Source: Nocardioidaceae bacterium (GTDB lineage Bacteria; Actinomycetota; Actinomycetes; Propionibacteriales; Nocardioidaceae). Taken from it: a DNA stretch of 7,610 bases. Made by a program: the position numbers and the translations under genes. Numbering within the stretch: the first letter of the stretch is position 1; every line of letters starts with the position of its first letter. Under the pieces are notes generated by a model. The model did not search any database and had not been told where the DNA came from. It saw only the letters and a program-made list of their open reading frames with translations. Location: positions 1 to 7,610 of the forward strand of contig JACCUS010000490.1 in the NCBI GenBank assembly GCA_013811715.1. The letters run 5' to 3'. This document shows positions 1 through 5,879 of this stretch, one piece after another.

Positions 1-2
1 TG

Positions 3-1055
3 ACGCCGTTCGTGGACCGGGTGCGCTACCTGATCGACCTTCGTGAGCAGGTCGTCTCCTTCCCGCCGCAGCCGGTGATCACCGAGGACAACCTGGTGGT
101 CTCGATCGACACCGTCATCTACTTCCAAGTCACCAATCCGGTCGCGGCCACGTACGAGATCGCCAACTACATCCAGGCGATCGAGCAGCTGACGATGACC
201 ACGCTGCGCAACATCATCGGCGGTGTGACGCTGGAACAGGCGCTGACCAGCCGCGACCAGATCAACACCGCACTGCGAGGCGTGCTCGACGAGGCGACGG
301 GCCGGTGGGGGATCCGGGTGAACAGGGTCGAGCTGAAGGGCATCGACCCGCCGCCGTCGATCAAGGACTCGATGGAGAAGCAGATGCGGGCCGACCGCGA
401 CAAGCGGGCGGCGATCCTCACCGCCGAGGGCATGCGTCAGTCGCAGATCCTGACGGCCGAGGGCGCCAAGCAGTCGGCGATCCTGACCGCGGAAGGCGAC
501 CGGGAGGCGCTGGTGCTGCGGGCGCGGGGCGACCGGGAGTCGAGCATCCTGCGGGCGCAGGGCGAAGGTCAGGCCATCTTGACAGTGTTCCAGTCCATCC
601 ACGACGGCTCGCCGAACCAGGCGCTGCTGGCGTACCAGTACCTGCAGATGCTGCCGAAGATCGCCGAGGGGGACGCCAACAAGGTCTGGATCGTGCCCAG
701 CGAGATCGGGCGCGCCCTCGAGGGGCTCGGCAGCACGATCGGCTCGATCCAGGGCATCTCGACCGAGTCCGACGGCCCCAGGCAGCGGGTCGACTACGGC
801 CCAGCCGTCGACGTCGACCGAGGCAGCGGCAAGGACCCGCTGGCCTCCGTAGCCGACGCGCACGCGCAGGTCGCCGAGGCCATCGCCTCCGCCGAGCAGG
901 CGGCGCGTCCCACCGGGTCTGCGAGCTCGGCGGCGCGTCCGCCTTCTGACCCAGCGGCCGCGACTCCGGGCGAGCAGCCGCCTGTGCCACCCACCGAGTC
1001 CTCGGCTCCCGACCCGTCAGCTCCAGAACCGCCGCAAGGACCGCCTCCTAGGTGA
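3..1055 (+). CDS. SPFH/band-7 (stomatin/slipin-like) membrane scaffold protein, 5' end outside window
   Basis: Membrane-associated scaffold of the SPFH (stomatin/prohibitin/flotillin) superfamily, which assembles into oligomers on membranes and is linked to membrane microdomains and protein quality control. The open frame already reads through the first codons (T-P-F before the GTG at 12), and the family motif PFVDRVRYLIDLREQ is entered mid-domain. The true start is therefore upstream, and roughly 50 residues, including the usual N-terminal membrane helix, are missing. Visible parts: band-7 core with QPVITEDN, then five 11-residue repeats of ILTAEG/ILRAQG type (about 413-577), typical of the SPFH coiled coil. 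A conserved C-terminal block, LLAYQYLQMLPKIA to WIVPSEIGRALEGLG, follows (about 625-735). The last ~105 residues are Ala/Pro/Ser-rich, probably disordered, and beyond the conserved domain. The TGA stop overlaps the next gene's GTG by 4 bases, so the two are co-translated. In actinobacteria the gene upstream is often an NfeD protein, but that lies outside the window. Confidence 0.93.
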   Translation, partial: TPFVDRVRYLIDLREQVVSFPPQPVITEDNLVVSIDTVIYFQVTNPVAATYEIANYIQAIEQLTMTTLRNIIGGVTLEQALTSRDQINTALRGVLDEATGRWGIRVNRVELKGIDPPPSIKDSMEKQMRADRDKRAAILTAEGMRQSQILTAEGAKQSAILTAEGDREALVLRARGDRESSILRAQGEGQAILTVFQSIHDGSPNQALLAYQYLQMLPKIAEGDANKVWIVPSEIGRALEGLGSTIGSIQGISTESDGPRQRVDYGPAVDVDRGSGKDPLASVADAHAQVAEAIASAEQAARPTGSASSAARPPSDPAAATPGEQPPVPPTESSAPDPSAPEPPQGPPPR

Positions 1056-1807
1056 CGCTGCTCGAGGCGCTCGCGGTCGTCGTCGCGGGCCTTGGAGCAG
1101 GCGCCATCAACGCGATCGTGGGGTCGGGGACGCTGATCACGTTCCCGACCCTGTTGGCAGTGGGCTATCCACCTGTCCTCGCGAACGTGTCGAACACGGT
1201 GGGTCTTGTCCCCGGATCGGTGTCCGGCGTGGTGGGCTACCGCAGAGAGCTGGCGGGGCAGCGCAGCCGGCTCGTCCGACTCGGGACCGCGTCGCTGCTC
1301 GGCGGTATCTCCGGCGCGGTGCTGTTGTTGACATTGCCTGAGGCGGCTTTCGACGCGATAGTGCCGGTGCTGATCGGCCTTGGCTGCCTGCTGGTGCTGG
1401 TCCAGCCCCAGATCACCGCCCGGCTGAGTCCGAAGGAGTCGGCCCCCCCGCACGGCTCGGTGATCGTTTGGGTATTGGTATTCGTCGCAGGTGTCTACGG
1501 CGGCTACTTCGGCGCAGCACAAGGGGTGCTGCTGATCGCCATCTTGGGGTTGGGACTGGCTGAGACGATGCAGCGGATCAACGCGGCCAAGAACACGCTC
1601 GCCTTGCTGGTCAACGGGGTGGCTGCCGTGGTCTTCATCGTCGTCTCCGACATCGCGTGGGTCGCGGTGGGCCTGGTCGCCGGCGGATCGGTGGTCGGCG
1701 GGCTGCTCGGAGCGACGGTGGGTCGCCGCCTCCCTCCCCTGGTGTTTCGGGTGCTTGTCGCGGTCGTCGGCCTGGTCGCGATCGTCGCCCTCGTCTTCTT
1801 CGACTAG
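1052..1807 (+). CDS. TSUP family (TauE/SafE-type) sulfite/anion exporter-like permease
   Basis: A 251-residue integral membrane protein of the TSUP (DUF81, TauE/SafE) family, whose members move sulfite, sulfoacetate or related small organosulfur anions. The true substrate cannot be read from sequence. About eight hydrophobic segments fill the chain (roughly residues 4-26, 28-50, 78-95, 102-119, 137-156, 158-175, 183-200, 203-224, with a last one at 232-250). The family's internal duplication shows as GAGAINAIVGSG near residue 15 and YGGYFGAAQGVLL near 149, each followed by an Asn-containing helix (NVSNTV; INAAKNTLALLVNG). The GTG start at 1052 overlaps the upstream SPFH stop (GTGA). An AAGGA ribosome-binding site lies at 1036-1040, 11 bases upstream. 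Length and ends match the family. Coupling to an SPFH gene suggests the transporter sits in, or depends on, the scaffolded membrane patch, but this is inference. Confidence 0.9.
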   Translation: MTLLEALAVVVAGLGAGAINAIVGSGTLITFPTLLAVGYPPVLANVSNTVGLVPGSVSGVVGYRRELAGQRSRLVRLGTASLLGGISGAVLLLTLPEAAFDAIVPVLIGLGCLLVLVQPQITARLSPKESAPPHGSVIVWVLVFVAGVYGGYFGAAQGVLLIAILGLGLAETMQRINAAKNTLALLVNGVAAVVFIVVSDIAWVAVGLVAGGSVVGGLLGATVGRRLPPLVFRVLVAVVGLVAIVALVFFD

Positions 1808-1813
1808 GCGGCA

Positions 1814-1879
1814 GGGTGCGTTTGTGACCCTTCGCGGGTGCGCTTGTGACCCTTCGCGGGTGCGTTTGGGACCTCTCGC
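1814..1879. repeat. Three tandem copies of a 22-bp unit
   Basis: Copies run 1814-1835, 1836-1857 and 1858-1879. Each begins GGGTGCG and ends TCGC. Copies 1 and 2 differ at a single base (T/C in GCGTTTG versus GCGCTTG). Copy 3 differs from copy 1 at three positions. The period is not a multiple of 3, so the repeat is not built as coding sequence. Within copies 1 and 2, GGGT and ACCC can pair across a 9-base loop, giving a row of weak hairpins just after the transporter stop codon. Placement between two convergent genes fits a terminator-like or transcription-insulating role, or simply an expanded intergenic repeat. Confidence 0.85.
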
Positions 1880-1881
1880 GC

Positions 1882-1968
1882 GGGGGAGGGGAGGCGCGGG
1901 GGTGGGGAGGCAGGGGAGGCGGGGGAGGGGGAGGCAGGGGAGGCAAGGGAGGGGGAAGCGAGGGGGGG
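1882..1968. repeat. Guanine-rich polypurine tract with internal tandem duplication
   Basis: The 87 bases on the plus strand contain only 8 pyrimidines and many runs of 4 to 7 G. The octamer GGGGAGGC occurs five times (starting 1888, 1904, 1913, 1928, 1937). The 23 bases at 1898-1920 are followed directly by a near-identical 24-base copy at 1921-1944, differing by one T/A change and one extra G. A partial third copy lies at 1882-1895. Closely spaced G runs give strong G-quadruplex potential on the plus strand and in any read-through transcript of the TSUP gene. The tract stops one base before the TAA of the convergent hydrolase gene. Confidence 0.85.
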
Positions 1969-2922
1969 TTAGGCGAGGGCGTAGTCGAGCCAGCGGTCGA
2001 TCTCGGCGAACGCGGTGTCGCGGACGTCCTTGCGCGAGCAGAGTACGTCATGCAGGGCGCCCTCGACCCGGACCACCGTCACGTTGCGGCCGAGCTGGTG
2101 GGACCACTTCGCGATCTGCCTGACGTCGAGGATGGTATCCATGCTGGCCGCCTCCTCGCTCCACTGCTGCGGGACCATGCTCGCGGTCGAGCACAGGCTG
2201 AGCACGGGCGCCTGGACGTCGATGCCACGATGCACCCTCCGGTGACCGAGCCGCACGGCACGCAGCCAACCGGCCCGGACCGGATAGCTGAGCTGTGGCT
2301 TCCAGGCCAGGTCGTAGTCCCACTCGCCCTTGAAGTCCGAGTGCAGGGTTTCGGCGTAGACGCTGTTGACGTTTCGCGGTACAACGGCGTACGGGCGACG
2401 CTGGCCGAGCCGGTTGATCGCCTCAGTGCCAGCGGTGCGGACGAAGAACGACCCCTGCAGGTCGAGCCACGGACTGTTGAGAACGAACGCGTCTGCGACC
2501 CGGTCGCCCTCGGCCGCCCTCGCCGCCGCCCACAGCGGCGCGATGAGACCTCCGGTGGAGTGGCCGCTGACGACCACGCGTTCATGCCCATCGCCGCGGA
2601 TCAGGTCGAGCGCGGCATCGAGCTCGGGGAAGTACTCGGCAAGGTCGAGGCAGAAGTTCGGCGTCTGGTGCGGGAGCAGCGAGCGCGCATACTTGCGCAG
2701 GTCGAGCGCGTAGAAGTCGTAGCCCTGCGCGCCGTAGAACTCCGCCTGTCCGGTCTGGAAGAAGTAGTCACAGAACCCATGCACGTGTAGGACCGCACCG
2801 CGGTCGACGCCGGTTTCTGAGGGTCGCCGGACGAGGGTGGCGACCACCGGGCCCTCGTAGTCGTCGGGTAGCTCGATGACCTCACGCGTGTAGGGCTCAC
2901 CGAGGACGTCTGTCTCGTTCAT
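1969..2922 (-). CDS. Alpha/beta hydrolase (serine hydrolase, monoacylglycerol lipase/S33-like)
   Basis: A 317-residue alpha/beta-fold serine hydrolase, likely a cytoplasmic esterase or lipase since no signal peptide or membrane helix is visible; the substrate is unknown. The oxyanion-hole motif HGF is at residues 48-50. The nucleophile elbow GHSTGG at 120-125 places the catalytic Ser at 122. A late Asp (266, in ILDVRQ; 262 is an alternative) and His291 (EGALHDVL) complete a plausible triad in the usual order. The frame stays open far upstream into the preceding gene, but that extension is low-complexity Arg/Gly-rich antisense-type sequence. The ATG at 2922 begins a sensible N-terminus and sits 26 bp after the PEBP stop. 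No strong ribosome-binding site precedes it, so coupling to translation of the PEBP gene is likely. It ends with TAA at the edge of the polypurine tract. Confidence 0.9.
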   Translation of the reverse strand: MNETDVLGEPYTREVIELPDDYEGPVVATLVRRPSETGVDRGAVLHVHGFCDYFFQTGQAEFYGAQGYDFYALDLRKYARSLLPHQTPNFCLDLAEYFPELDAALDLIRGDGHERVVVSGHSTGGLIAPLWAAARAAEGDRVADAFVLNSPWLDLQGSFFVRTAGTEAINRLGQRRPYAVVPRNVNSVYAETLHSDFKGEWDYDLAWKPQLSYPVRAGWLRAVRLGHRRVHRGIDVQAPVLSLCSTASMVPQQWSEEAASMDTILDVRQIAKWSHQLGRNVTVVRVEGALHDVLCSRKDVRDTAFAEIDRWLDYALA

Positions 2923-2948
2923 GGAGACAGTCTGCCCGGTCGACACGT

Positions 2949-3476
2949 TCAGTTCTGGTACGTGCCCACCAAGATGGCGCGCCCGAGGGACTTGAAGGCC
3001 AGGTTGAAGGACACCACCGCCGGTGTTGCCTCGGCGTCCACGCCGAGGTTCTCCTCGGCGACAGCGTGGACGACGAAGTAGTACCGGTGCTCCCGGTCGC
3101 CCTCTGGCGGGGCGGCGCCGCCGTACGCCGCCTCGCCGGTGTCGACCTTGATGTGGAAGGCGCCGTCGGGCAGTGAGTCGTCCGACGCGCCCGCGCCGCT
3201 GGGCAGCTCGGTCACGTCGGCGGGGATGTCGACGGCCACCCAGTGCCAGAATCCCGAGGGCGTCGGTGCGTCGGGGTCGAAGCAGGTGACGACGAAGCTC
3301 TTGGTGTCGTCGGGGAAGCCGCTCCACGACAGGTGGGGCGACGTGTTGCCGGCACTGGCGGCATGGGTGTCCGCGAGGCGCGAGCCGTCGGAGACGTCGG
3401 TGCTGGTGACCGAGAAGGCCGGGACCTCCGCAAGCTTGGCGTAGGGGTCTTCTGCAACTGTGCGTTCTAGGCTCAT
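2949..3476 (-). CDS. YbhB/YbcL family Raf kinase inhibitor-like (PEBP) protein
   Basis: A 175-residue phosphatidylethanolamine-binding-protein fold of the bacterial YbhB/YbcL type, predicted cytoplasmic with no signal peptide. The biochemical role in bacteria is poorly defined; the fold carries an anion/ligand pocket. Signatures seen: NTSPHLSW (44-51), the DPDAP pocket motif (67-71), FWHWVAVDIP (76-85), and the second PEBP signature GGAAPPEGDREHRYYFVVHA (119-138). The C-terminus GRAILVGTYQN is typical. The frame extends 43 codons further upstream, but the ATG at 3476 has a good AAGGA ribosome-binding site 7 bases away (TCCTT at 3484-3488 on the plus strand) and gives the normal family length. 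It is first in a two-gene minus-strand unit with the alpha/beta hydrolase and is divergent from the RNA methyltransferase. Confidence 0.93.
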   Translation of the reverse strand: MSLERTVAEDPYAKLAEVPAFSVTSTDVSDGSRLADTHAASAGNTSPHLSWSGFPDDTKSFVVTCFDPDAPTPSGFWHWVAVDIPADVTELPSGAGASDDSLPDGAFHIKVDTGEAAYGGAAPPEGDREHRYYFVVHAVAEENLGVDAEATPAVVSFNLAFKSLGRAILVGTYQN

Positions 3477-3521
3477 GGGCCGGTCCTTACCCACTCGCGG
3501 CCTTCGCCAAACCGAGTGAAC

Positions 3522-3538
3522 TGCCGGGTGACCCGGCA
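3522..3538. promoter_or_regulatory. Perfect 17-bp palindrome in divergent promoter region (candidate operator)
   Basis: TGCCGGGT and ACCCGGCA form perfect 8-bp arms around a single central G at 3530. It lies in the 109-bp gap between the divergent PEBP and RNA methyltransferase genes, 46 bp from the former start codon and 48 bp from the latter. It occupies the place where a -35 box would be for the candidate -10 hexamer TACAGT at 3556-3561. The short loop argues against a terminator, and there is no T run. A dimeric repressor site for one or both genes is the simplest reading, but no regulator gene is visible nearby. Confidence 0.5.
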
Positions 3539-3555
3539 CGTACACCTCCACTGAG

Positions 3556-3561
3556 TACAGT
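3556..3561 (+). promoter_or_regulatory. Candidate -10 box for the RNA methyltransferase gene
   Basis: TACAGT fits the actinobacterial TANNNT pattern and lies 24 bp before the start codon, leaving room for a short leader that includes the ribosome-binding site at 3573-3580. No convincing -35 hexamer is present at 16-18 bp upstream; the palindrome occupies that place. Confidence 0.35.
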
Positions 3562-3585
3562 CTGTGCGACGCAAGGAAGGTTGTC

Positions 3586-4398
3586 ATGGTTGCGCTTATC
3601 CGCATCGACGACGCGGGTGACGACCGGCTTGCCGACTACGTTTCGTTGCGGGACGTCCAGCTCCGCAGATACCTGGAGACCGAGCGCGGCCTGTTCCTGG
3701 CCGAAGGGGAGAAGGTCGTACGGCGAGCGATGGCCGCGGGCTACCCGGTGCGCTCCTTCTTGATGACCGAGCGCTGGCTCCCTGGGCTGGACGAAGAGCT
3801 GACGGCGGCCGGCGACGTGCCTTGTTTCGTCGTCACCGAGGCTGTCGCCGAGGCGGTGACCGGGTTCCATGTGCACCGCGGCGCCCTGGCCTCTGTGGAG
3901 CGTCCACCGTTGGCGACGGTCGACGACGTGCTGGCGGGCGCCCGGTCGATCGTCGTACTTGAGGACCTCGTCGACCACACCAACGTCGGCGCGATCTTCA
4001 GGTGTGCCGCCGCACTCGGTGTCGACGGGGTGCTGCTGTCGCCGCGGTGTGCCGACCCGCTGTACCGCCGCTCGATCAAGGTGGCGATGGGCGCGGTGTT
4101 CTCGCTGCCGTGGACGCGCATCGAGGACTGGTACGACGCGCTGCCTCGACTGTCCGCGGCCGGCTTCACCACGGTGGCGCTCACACCGACGGCCGACGGT
4201 GTCGACATCGCCACTGCGGCCGGCGCCCTCGGGGACAGGGTGTGCCTCGTCGTGGGCTCGGAGGGTCCGGGGCTGTCCCCTCGCTGGCTCGCCGGGGCCG
4301 ACGTACGGATCCGGATCCCGATGACCGGAGGCGTGGACTCGCTGAACGTGGCGGCTGCCGCCGCAATAGCCTGCTACGTCATCTCGACTCGGGGGTAG
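3586..4398 (+). CDS. TrmH/SpoU-family RNA 2'-O-ribose methyltransferase
   Basis: A 270-residue SPOUT-class enzyme predicted to transfer methyl from SAM to a ribose 2'-OH of rRNA or tRNA. Residues 1 to about 105 form a substrate-binding N-terminal domain with the family motif FLAEGEKVVRRA (37-48). The catalytic knot domain spans about 121-268: motif 1 DHTNVGAIFRCAAALG (Asn133, Arg139), motif 2 LVVGSEGPGLS (221-231), and motif 3 IPMTGGVDSLNVAAAAAI (244-261), all intact. The ATG at 3586 has a strong AAGGAAGG ribosome-binding site 5 bases upstream. Its target nucleotide cannot be named. Length resembles the thiostrepton-resistance (Tsr) and AviRb methylases, but nothing here indicates an antibiotic cluster, so a housekeeping rRNA/tRNA role is more likely. 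Its last 20 bp overlap the end of the convergent deformylase gene. Confidence 0.92.
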   Translation: MVALIRIDDAGDDRLADYVSLRDVQLRRYLETERGLFLAEGEKVVRRAMAAGYPVRSFLMTERWLPGLDEELTAAGDVPCFVVTEAVAEAVTGFHVHRGALASVERPPLATVDDVLAGARSIVVLEDLVDHTNVGAIFRCAAALGVDGVLLSPRCADPLYRRSIKVAMGAVFSLPWTRIEDWYDALPRLSAAGFTTVALTPTADGVDIATAAGALGDRVCLVVGSEGPGLSPRWLAGADVRIRIPMTGGVDSLNVAAAAAIACYVISTRG

Positions 4399-4948
4399 GC
4401 CATCCCGGTGGGAAGTCGTCCGCCACCATGGCGGCCTCCCTGAGCAGCCTCTTCCGTGCCCGCGTGGGCAGCCGGTCGCCGAACACCGTGCCCGCGAGAT
4501 GGTCGCTCTCATGTTGGAGGCACCGGGCGAACAATCCGTTGCCTGCAAATCGGACCGGTGCCCCGGTGTGGTCGACGCCGATCACCGTCGCGTGGTCGGC
4601 GCGGGGGCACGGCACGAAGGCGCCGGGCAGTGACAGGCACCCCTCCTCGGAGTCGTCGAGCACTCGGTCACGTCCCTCGGGCACCGACAGCTGTGGGTTG
4701 CAGACGGCGCCCACGTGCCGCTCGCCGTCGTCGTCCAGACAGTCGAACACGAAGACCGCGAGGTCGACGCCGAGTTGGTTCGCGGCCAGGCCGGCCCCGT
4801 CTGCGGCGTACATCGTGGCGGCCAGGTCGGCGACCAGCTCGGCAAGCTCGGCGCCGAACACCTCGACCGGCCGGCACGGCGCATGCATGACCGGCTCACC
4901 CCACCGGGTGATCGGGCGCACGGTCCCGCCGGTCGGCAGCTCAGTCAC
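4379..4948 (-). CDS. def: Peptide deformylase
   Basis: A 189-residue metalloenzyme that removes the formyl group from the N-terminal methionine of new proteins at the ribosome. All three family motifs are present: GAGLAANQ (51-58; GxGLAAxQ), EGCLS (102-106) and QHESDH (145-150; HExxH). They supply the metal ligands Cys104, His146 and His150 and the catalytic Glu147. The GTG start at 4948 is preferred over Met21 because ITRWGEPV just upstream of Met21 belongs to the conserved N-terminus. No ribosome-binding site is seen before the GTG, and a TANNNT hexamer (4956-4961) is placed for leaderless transcription. It is not beside fmt, so it is a stand-alone deformylase and the genome may carry another. 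Its stop lies inside the convergent RNA methyltransferase gene. Confidence 0.96.
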   Translation of the reverse strand: MTELPTGGTVRPITRWGEPVMHAPCRPVEVFGAELAELVADLAATMYAADGAGLAANQLGVDLAVFVFDCLDDDGERHVGAVCNPQLSVPEGRDRVLDDSEEGCLSLPGAFVPCPRADHATVIGVDHTGAPVRFAGNGLFARCLQHESDHLAGTVFGDRLPTRARKRLLREAAMVADDFPPGWPTPESR

Positions 4949-4955
4949 GTCGGGG

Positions 4956-4961
4956 ACGTTA
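4956..4961 (-). promoter_or_regulatory. Candidate -10 box giving a leaderless def transcript
   Basis: Read on the minus strand, TAACGT (TANNNT) ends 7 bases before the deformylase GTG at 4948, so transcription would start at or within a base of the start codon. The absence of a Shine-Dalgarno sequence in the 60-bp gap supports this. No clear -35 box is visible. Read-through from the upstream dioxygenase gene is an alternative source of transcript. Confidence 0.35.
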
Positions 4962-5008
4962 TCGCAGTAGAGGCGCCGCCGAGTGCCATTGCCCGTCGTG
5001 CCAGGACA

Positions 5009-5827
5009 CTAGTTGAACTGCCAGGACCGCTTGGAGAGCCCATACCAGAACCCGGTGATGACGGACGCGCCAGGGCTGCGGCCGTCGATGCCCGCGCCCA
5101 GGCTGACGAAGAGCGGCGCGAAGTGCTCGGTACGGGGATGCGCGAGGCTGGCTGCGGGCGCCTTGTTCGCGAAGTCGACGACCGAGTCGACGTCCTTCGA
5201 GGCGACCGCGCGGTGCACCCAGTCGTCGAACTCCGTGGACCAGCCGGGGGCCTGGTGGTCACTCGGCAGGCGCATGTCGATAAGGCGGAGGTTGTGCGTG
5301 GTGAATCCGCTGCCCATGATCAAGACGCCCTCCTCGCGCAGCGGCCGCAGCCGTCGCCCGACCTCGAACAGGGTCGTCGGGTCGAGCGTCGGCATCGAGA
5401 TCTGCAAGGTGGGGATGTCGGCGGCGGGGAACATCTCGACCAGGGGGACGTACGCTCCGTGGTCGAGCCCACGGGCGGGCGCGTCGTGGACACGGTGCTG
5501 GGGCGAGGAGAGCAGCTGGCGGACCTGGTCGGCCAGCTCGGGCGCCCCCGGCGCGGCGTACTGCACTTCGTAGTACTTGTCCGGGAACCCCCAGAAGTCG
5601 TAGACGAGGGGCACGGTGGTGGTGGCGCCGAGTGTCAGCGGGGCCTCTTCCCAGTGTGCCGAGATCACCAGGATCGCCGTCGGCCTGGGCAGTTCGGCCG
5701 CCCACGACGCCAGCTGCCCGGTCCAGAGCGTGTCGTCGGCCAGCGGGGGCGCGCCGTGGCTCAGGTACAGCACCGGCATCGATTCCGGGGCCGCCGCCAA
5801 TGAGCGGTCGTCGGTCATCTCCGTCAT
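5009..5827 (-). CDS. Class III extradiol ring-cleavage dioxygenase (4,5-DOPA dioxygenase/YgiD-type, LigB family)
   Basis: A 272-residue cytoplasmic metal-dependent dioxygenase related to plant DODA and E. coli YgiD, which open catechol rings such as that of DOPA next to the diol. The physiological substrate here is unknown. Conserved histidines appear in order: His24 (YLSHGAPP), His58 (ISAHWE), His123 (GLDHGAYVPL), His178 (GFTTHNLR) and His235 (TEHFAPLFVSLGA), covering the expected metal ligands and the catalytic His. The C-terminal SVITGFWYGLSKRSWQF is typical. The frame opens at a GTG (5833), but the ATG at 5827 is preferred because AGGAG (5833-5837 plus-strand coordinates) sits 5 bases before it. 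The gene is divergent from the cyclophilin gene, and a TTGA-N4-TCAA box lies just upstream. The 60-bp gap to def would permit read-through. Confidence 0.93.
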   Translation of the reverse strand: MTEMTDDRSLAAAPESMPVLYLSHGAPPLADDTLWTGQLASWAAELPRPTAILVISAHWEEAPLTLGATTTVPLVYDFWGFPDKYYEVQYAAPGAPELADQVRQLLSSPQHRVHDAPARGLDHGAYVPLVEMFPAADIPTLQISMPTLDPTTLFEVGRRLRPLREEGVLIMGSGFTTHNLRLIDMRLPSDHQAPGWSTEFDDWVHRAVASKDVDSVVDFANKAPAASLAHPRTEHFAPLFVSLGAGIDGRSPGASVITGFWYGLSKRSWQFN

Positions 5828-5841
5828 CAGCACTCCTAAGT

Positions 5842-5857
5842 AGTTGAGTCTTCAAGT
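5842..5857. promoter_or_regulatory. Candidate MarR-like operator upstream of the dioxygenase
   Basis: AGTTGAGTCTTCAAGT is an inverted repeat with TTGA-N4-TCAA at its core (5844-5855) and 5 of 6 paired positions in each arm. It is unusually A+T-rich for this window. On the minus strand it directly follows the possible -10 box TAAACT (5855-5860) and precedes the AGGAG ribosome-binding site, so a bound protein would block the dioxygenase promoter. The likeness to MarR/HxlR-type sites is by pattern only. No such regulator gene is in the window. Confidence 0.4.
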
Positions 5858-5860
5858 TTA
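5855..5860 (-). promoter_or_regulatory. Candidate -10 box for the dioxygenase gene
   Basis: Minus-strand TAAACT matches TANNNT and lies 27 bp before the ATG at 5827, within the only A+T-rich stretch of the gap. No good -35 hexamer is found at 16-18 bp, although AGTGACC-like sequence lies near 5876-5883. Confidence 0.35.
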
Positions 5861-5879
5861 CATCAATCATGAGCGAGGT

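Noticed and set aside
1814..1879. CRISPR array
   Set aside because: The 22-bp units are directly adjacent with no unique spacers, and no cas genes are present.
1846..2790. Plus-strand open frame of 314 codons
   Set aside because: It starts inside the tandem repeat and polypurine tract and runs antisense to the alpha/beta hydrolase; it shows no family motif. GC-rich DNA keeps such frames open by chance.
2923..3327. N-terminal extension of the hydrolase frame to a 452-residue protein
   Set aside because: The extra part overlaps the PEBP gene in another frame and is Arg/Gly-rich junk. The ATG at 2922 gives a normal-length hydrolase.
3492..3518. CACTCG...CGAGTG inverted half-sites, matching those of the 5880-5892 palindrome and hinting at a shared regulator of both divergent regions
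   Set aside because: The arms are 15 bases apart here but 1 apart there, and the same 6-mers recur inside several coding regions of the window, so the match is likely chance.
3586..4398. Antibiotic self-resistance methylase (Tsr/AviRb type)
   Set aside because: Length and fold fit, but there is no biosynthetic cluster in the window and the motifs are common to all TrmH/SpoU enzymes.
3487..4548. Minus-strand open frame of 353 codons
   Set aside because: It is antisense to the RNA methyltransferase, which has all three SpoU motifs; no recognisable protein is encoded.
4715..5803. Plus-strand open frame of 362 codons
   Set aside because: It is antisense to the deformylase start and the whole dioxygenase gene, both with clear catalytic motifs, and its protein is low-complexity and Arg/Gly/Val-rich.
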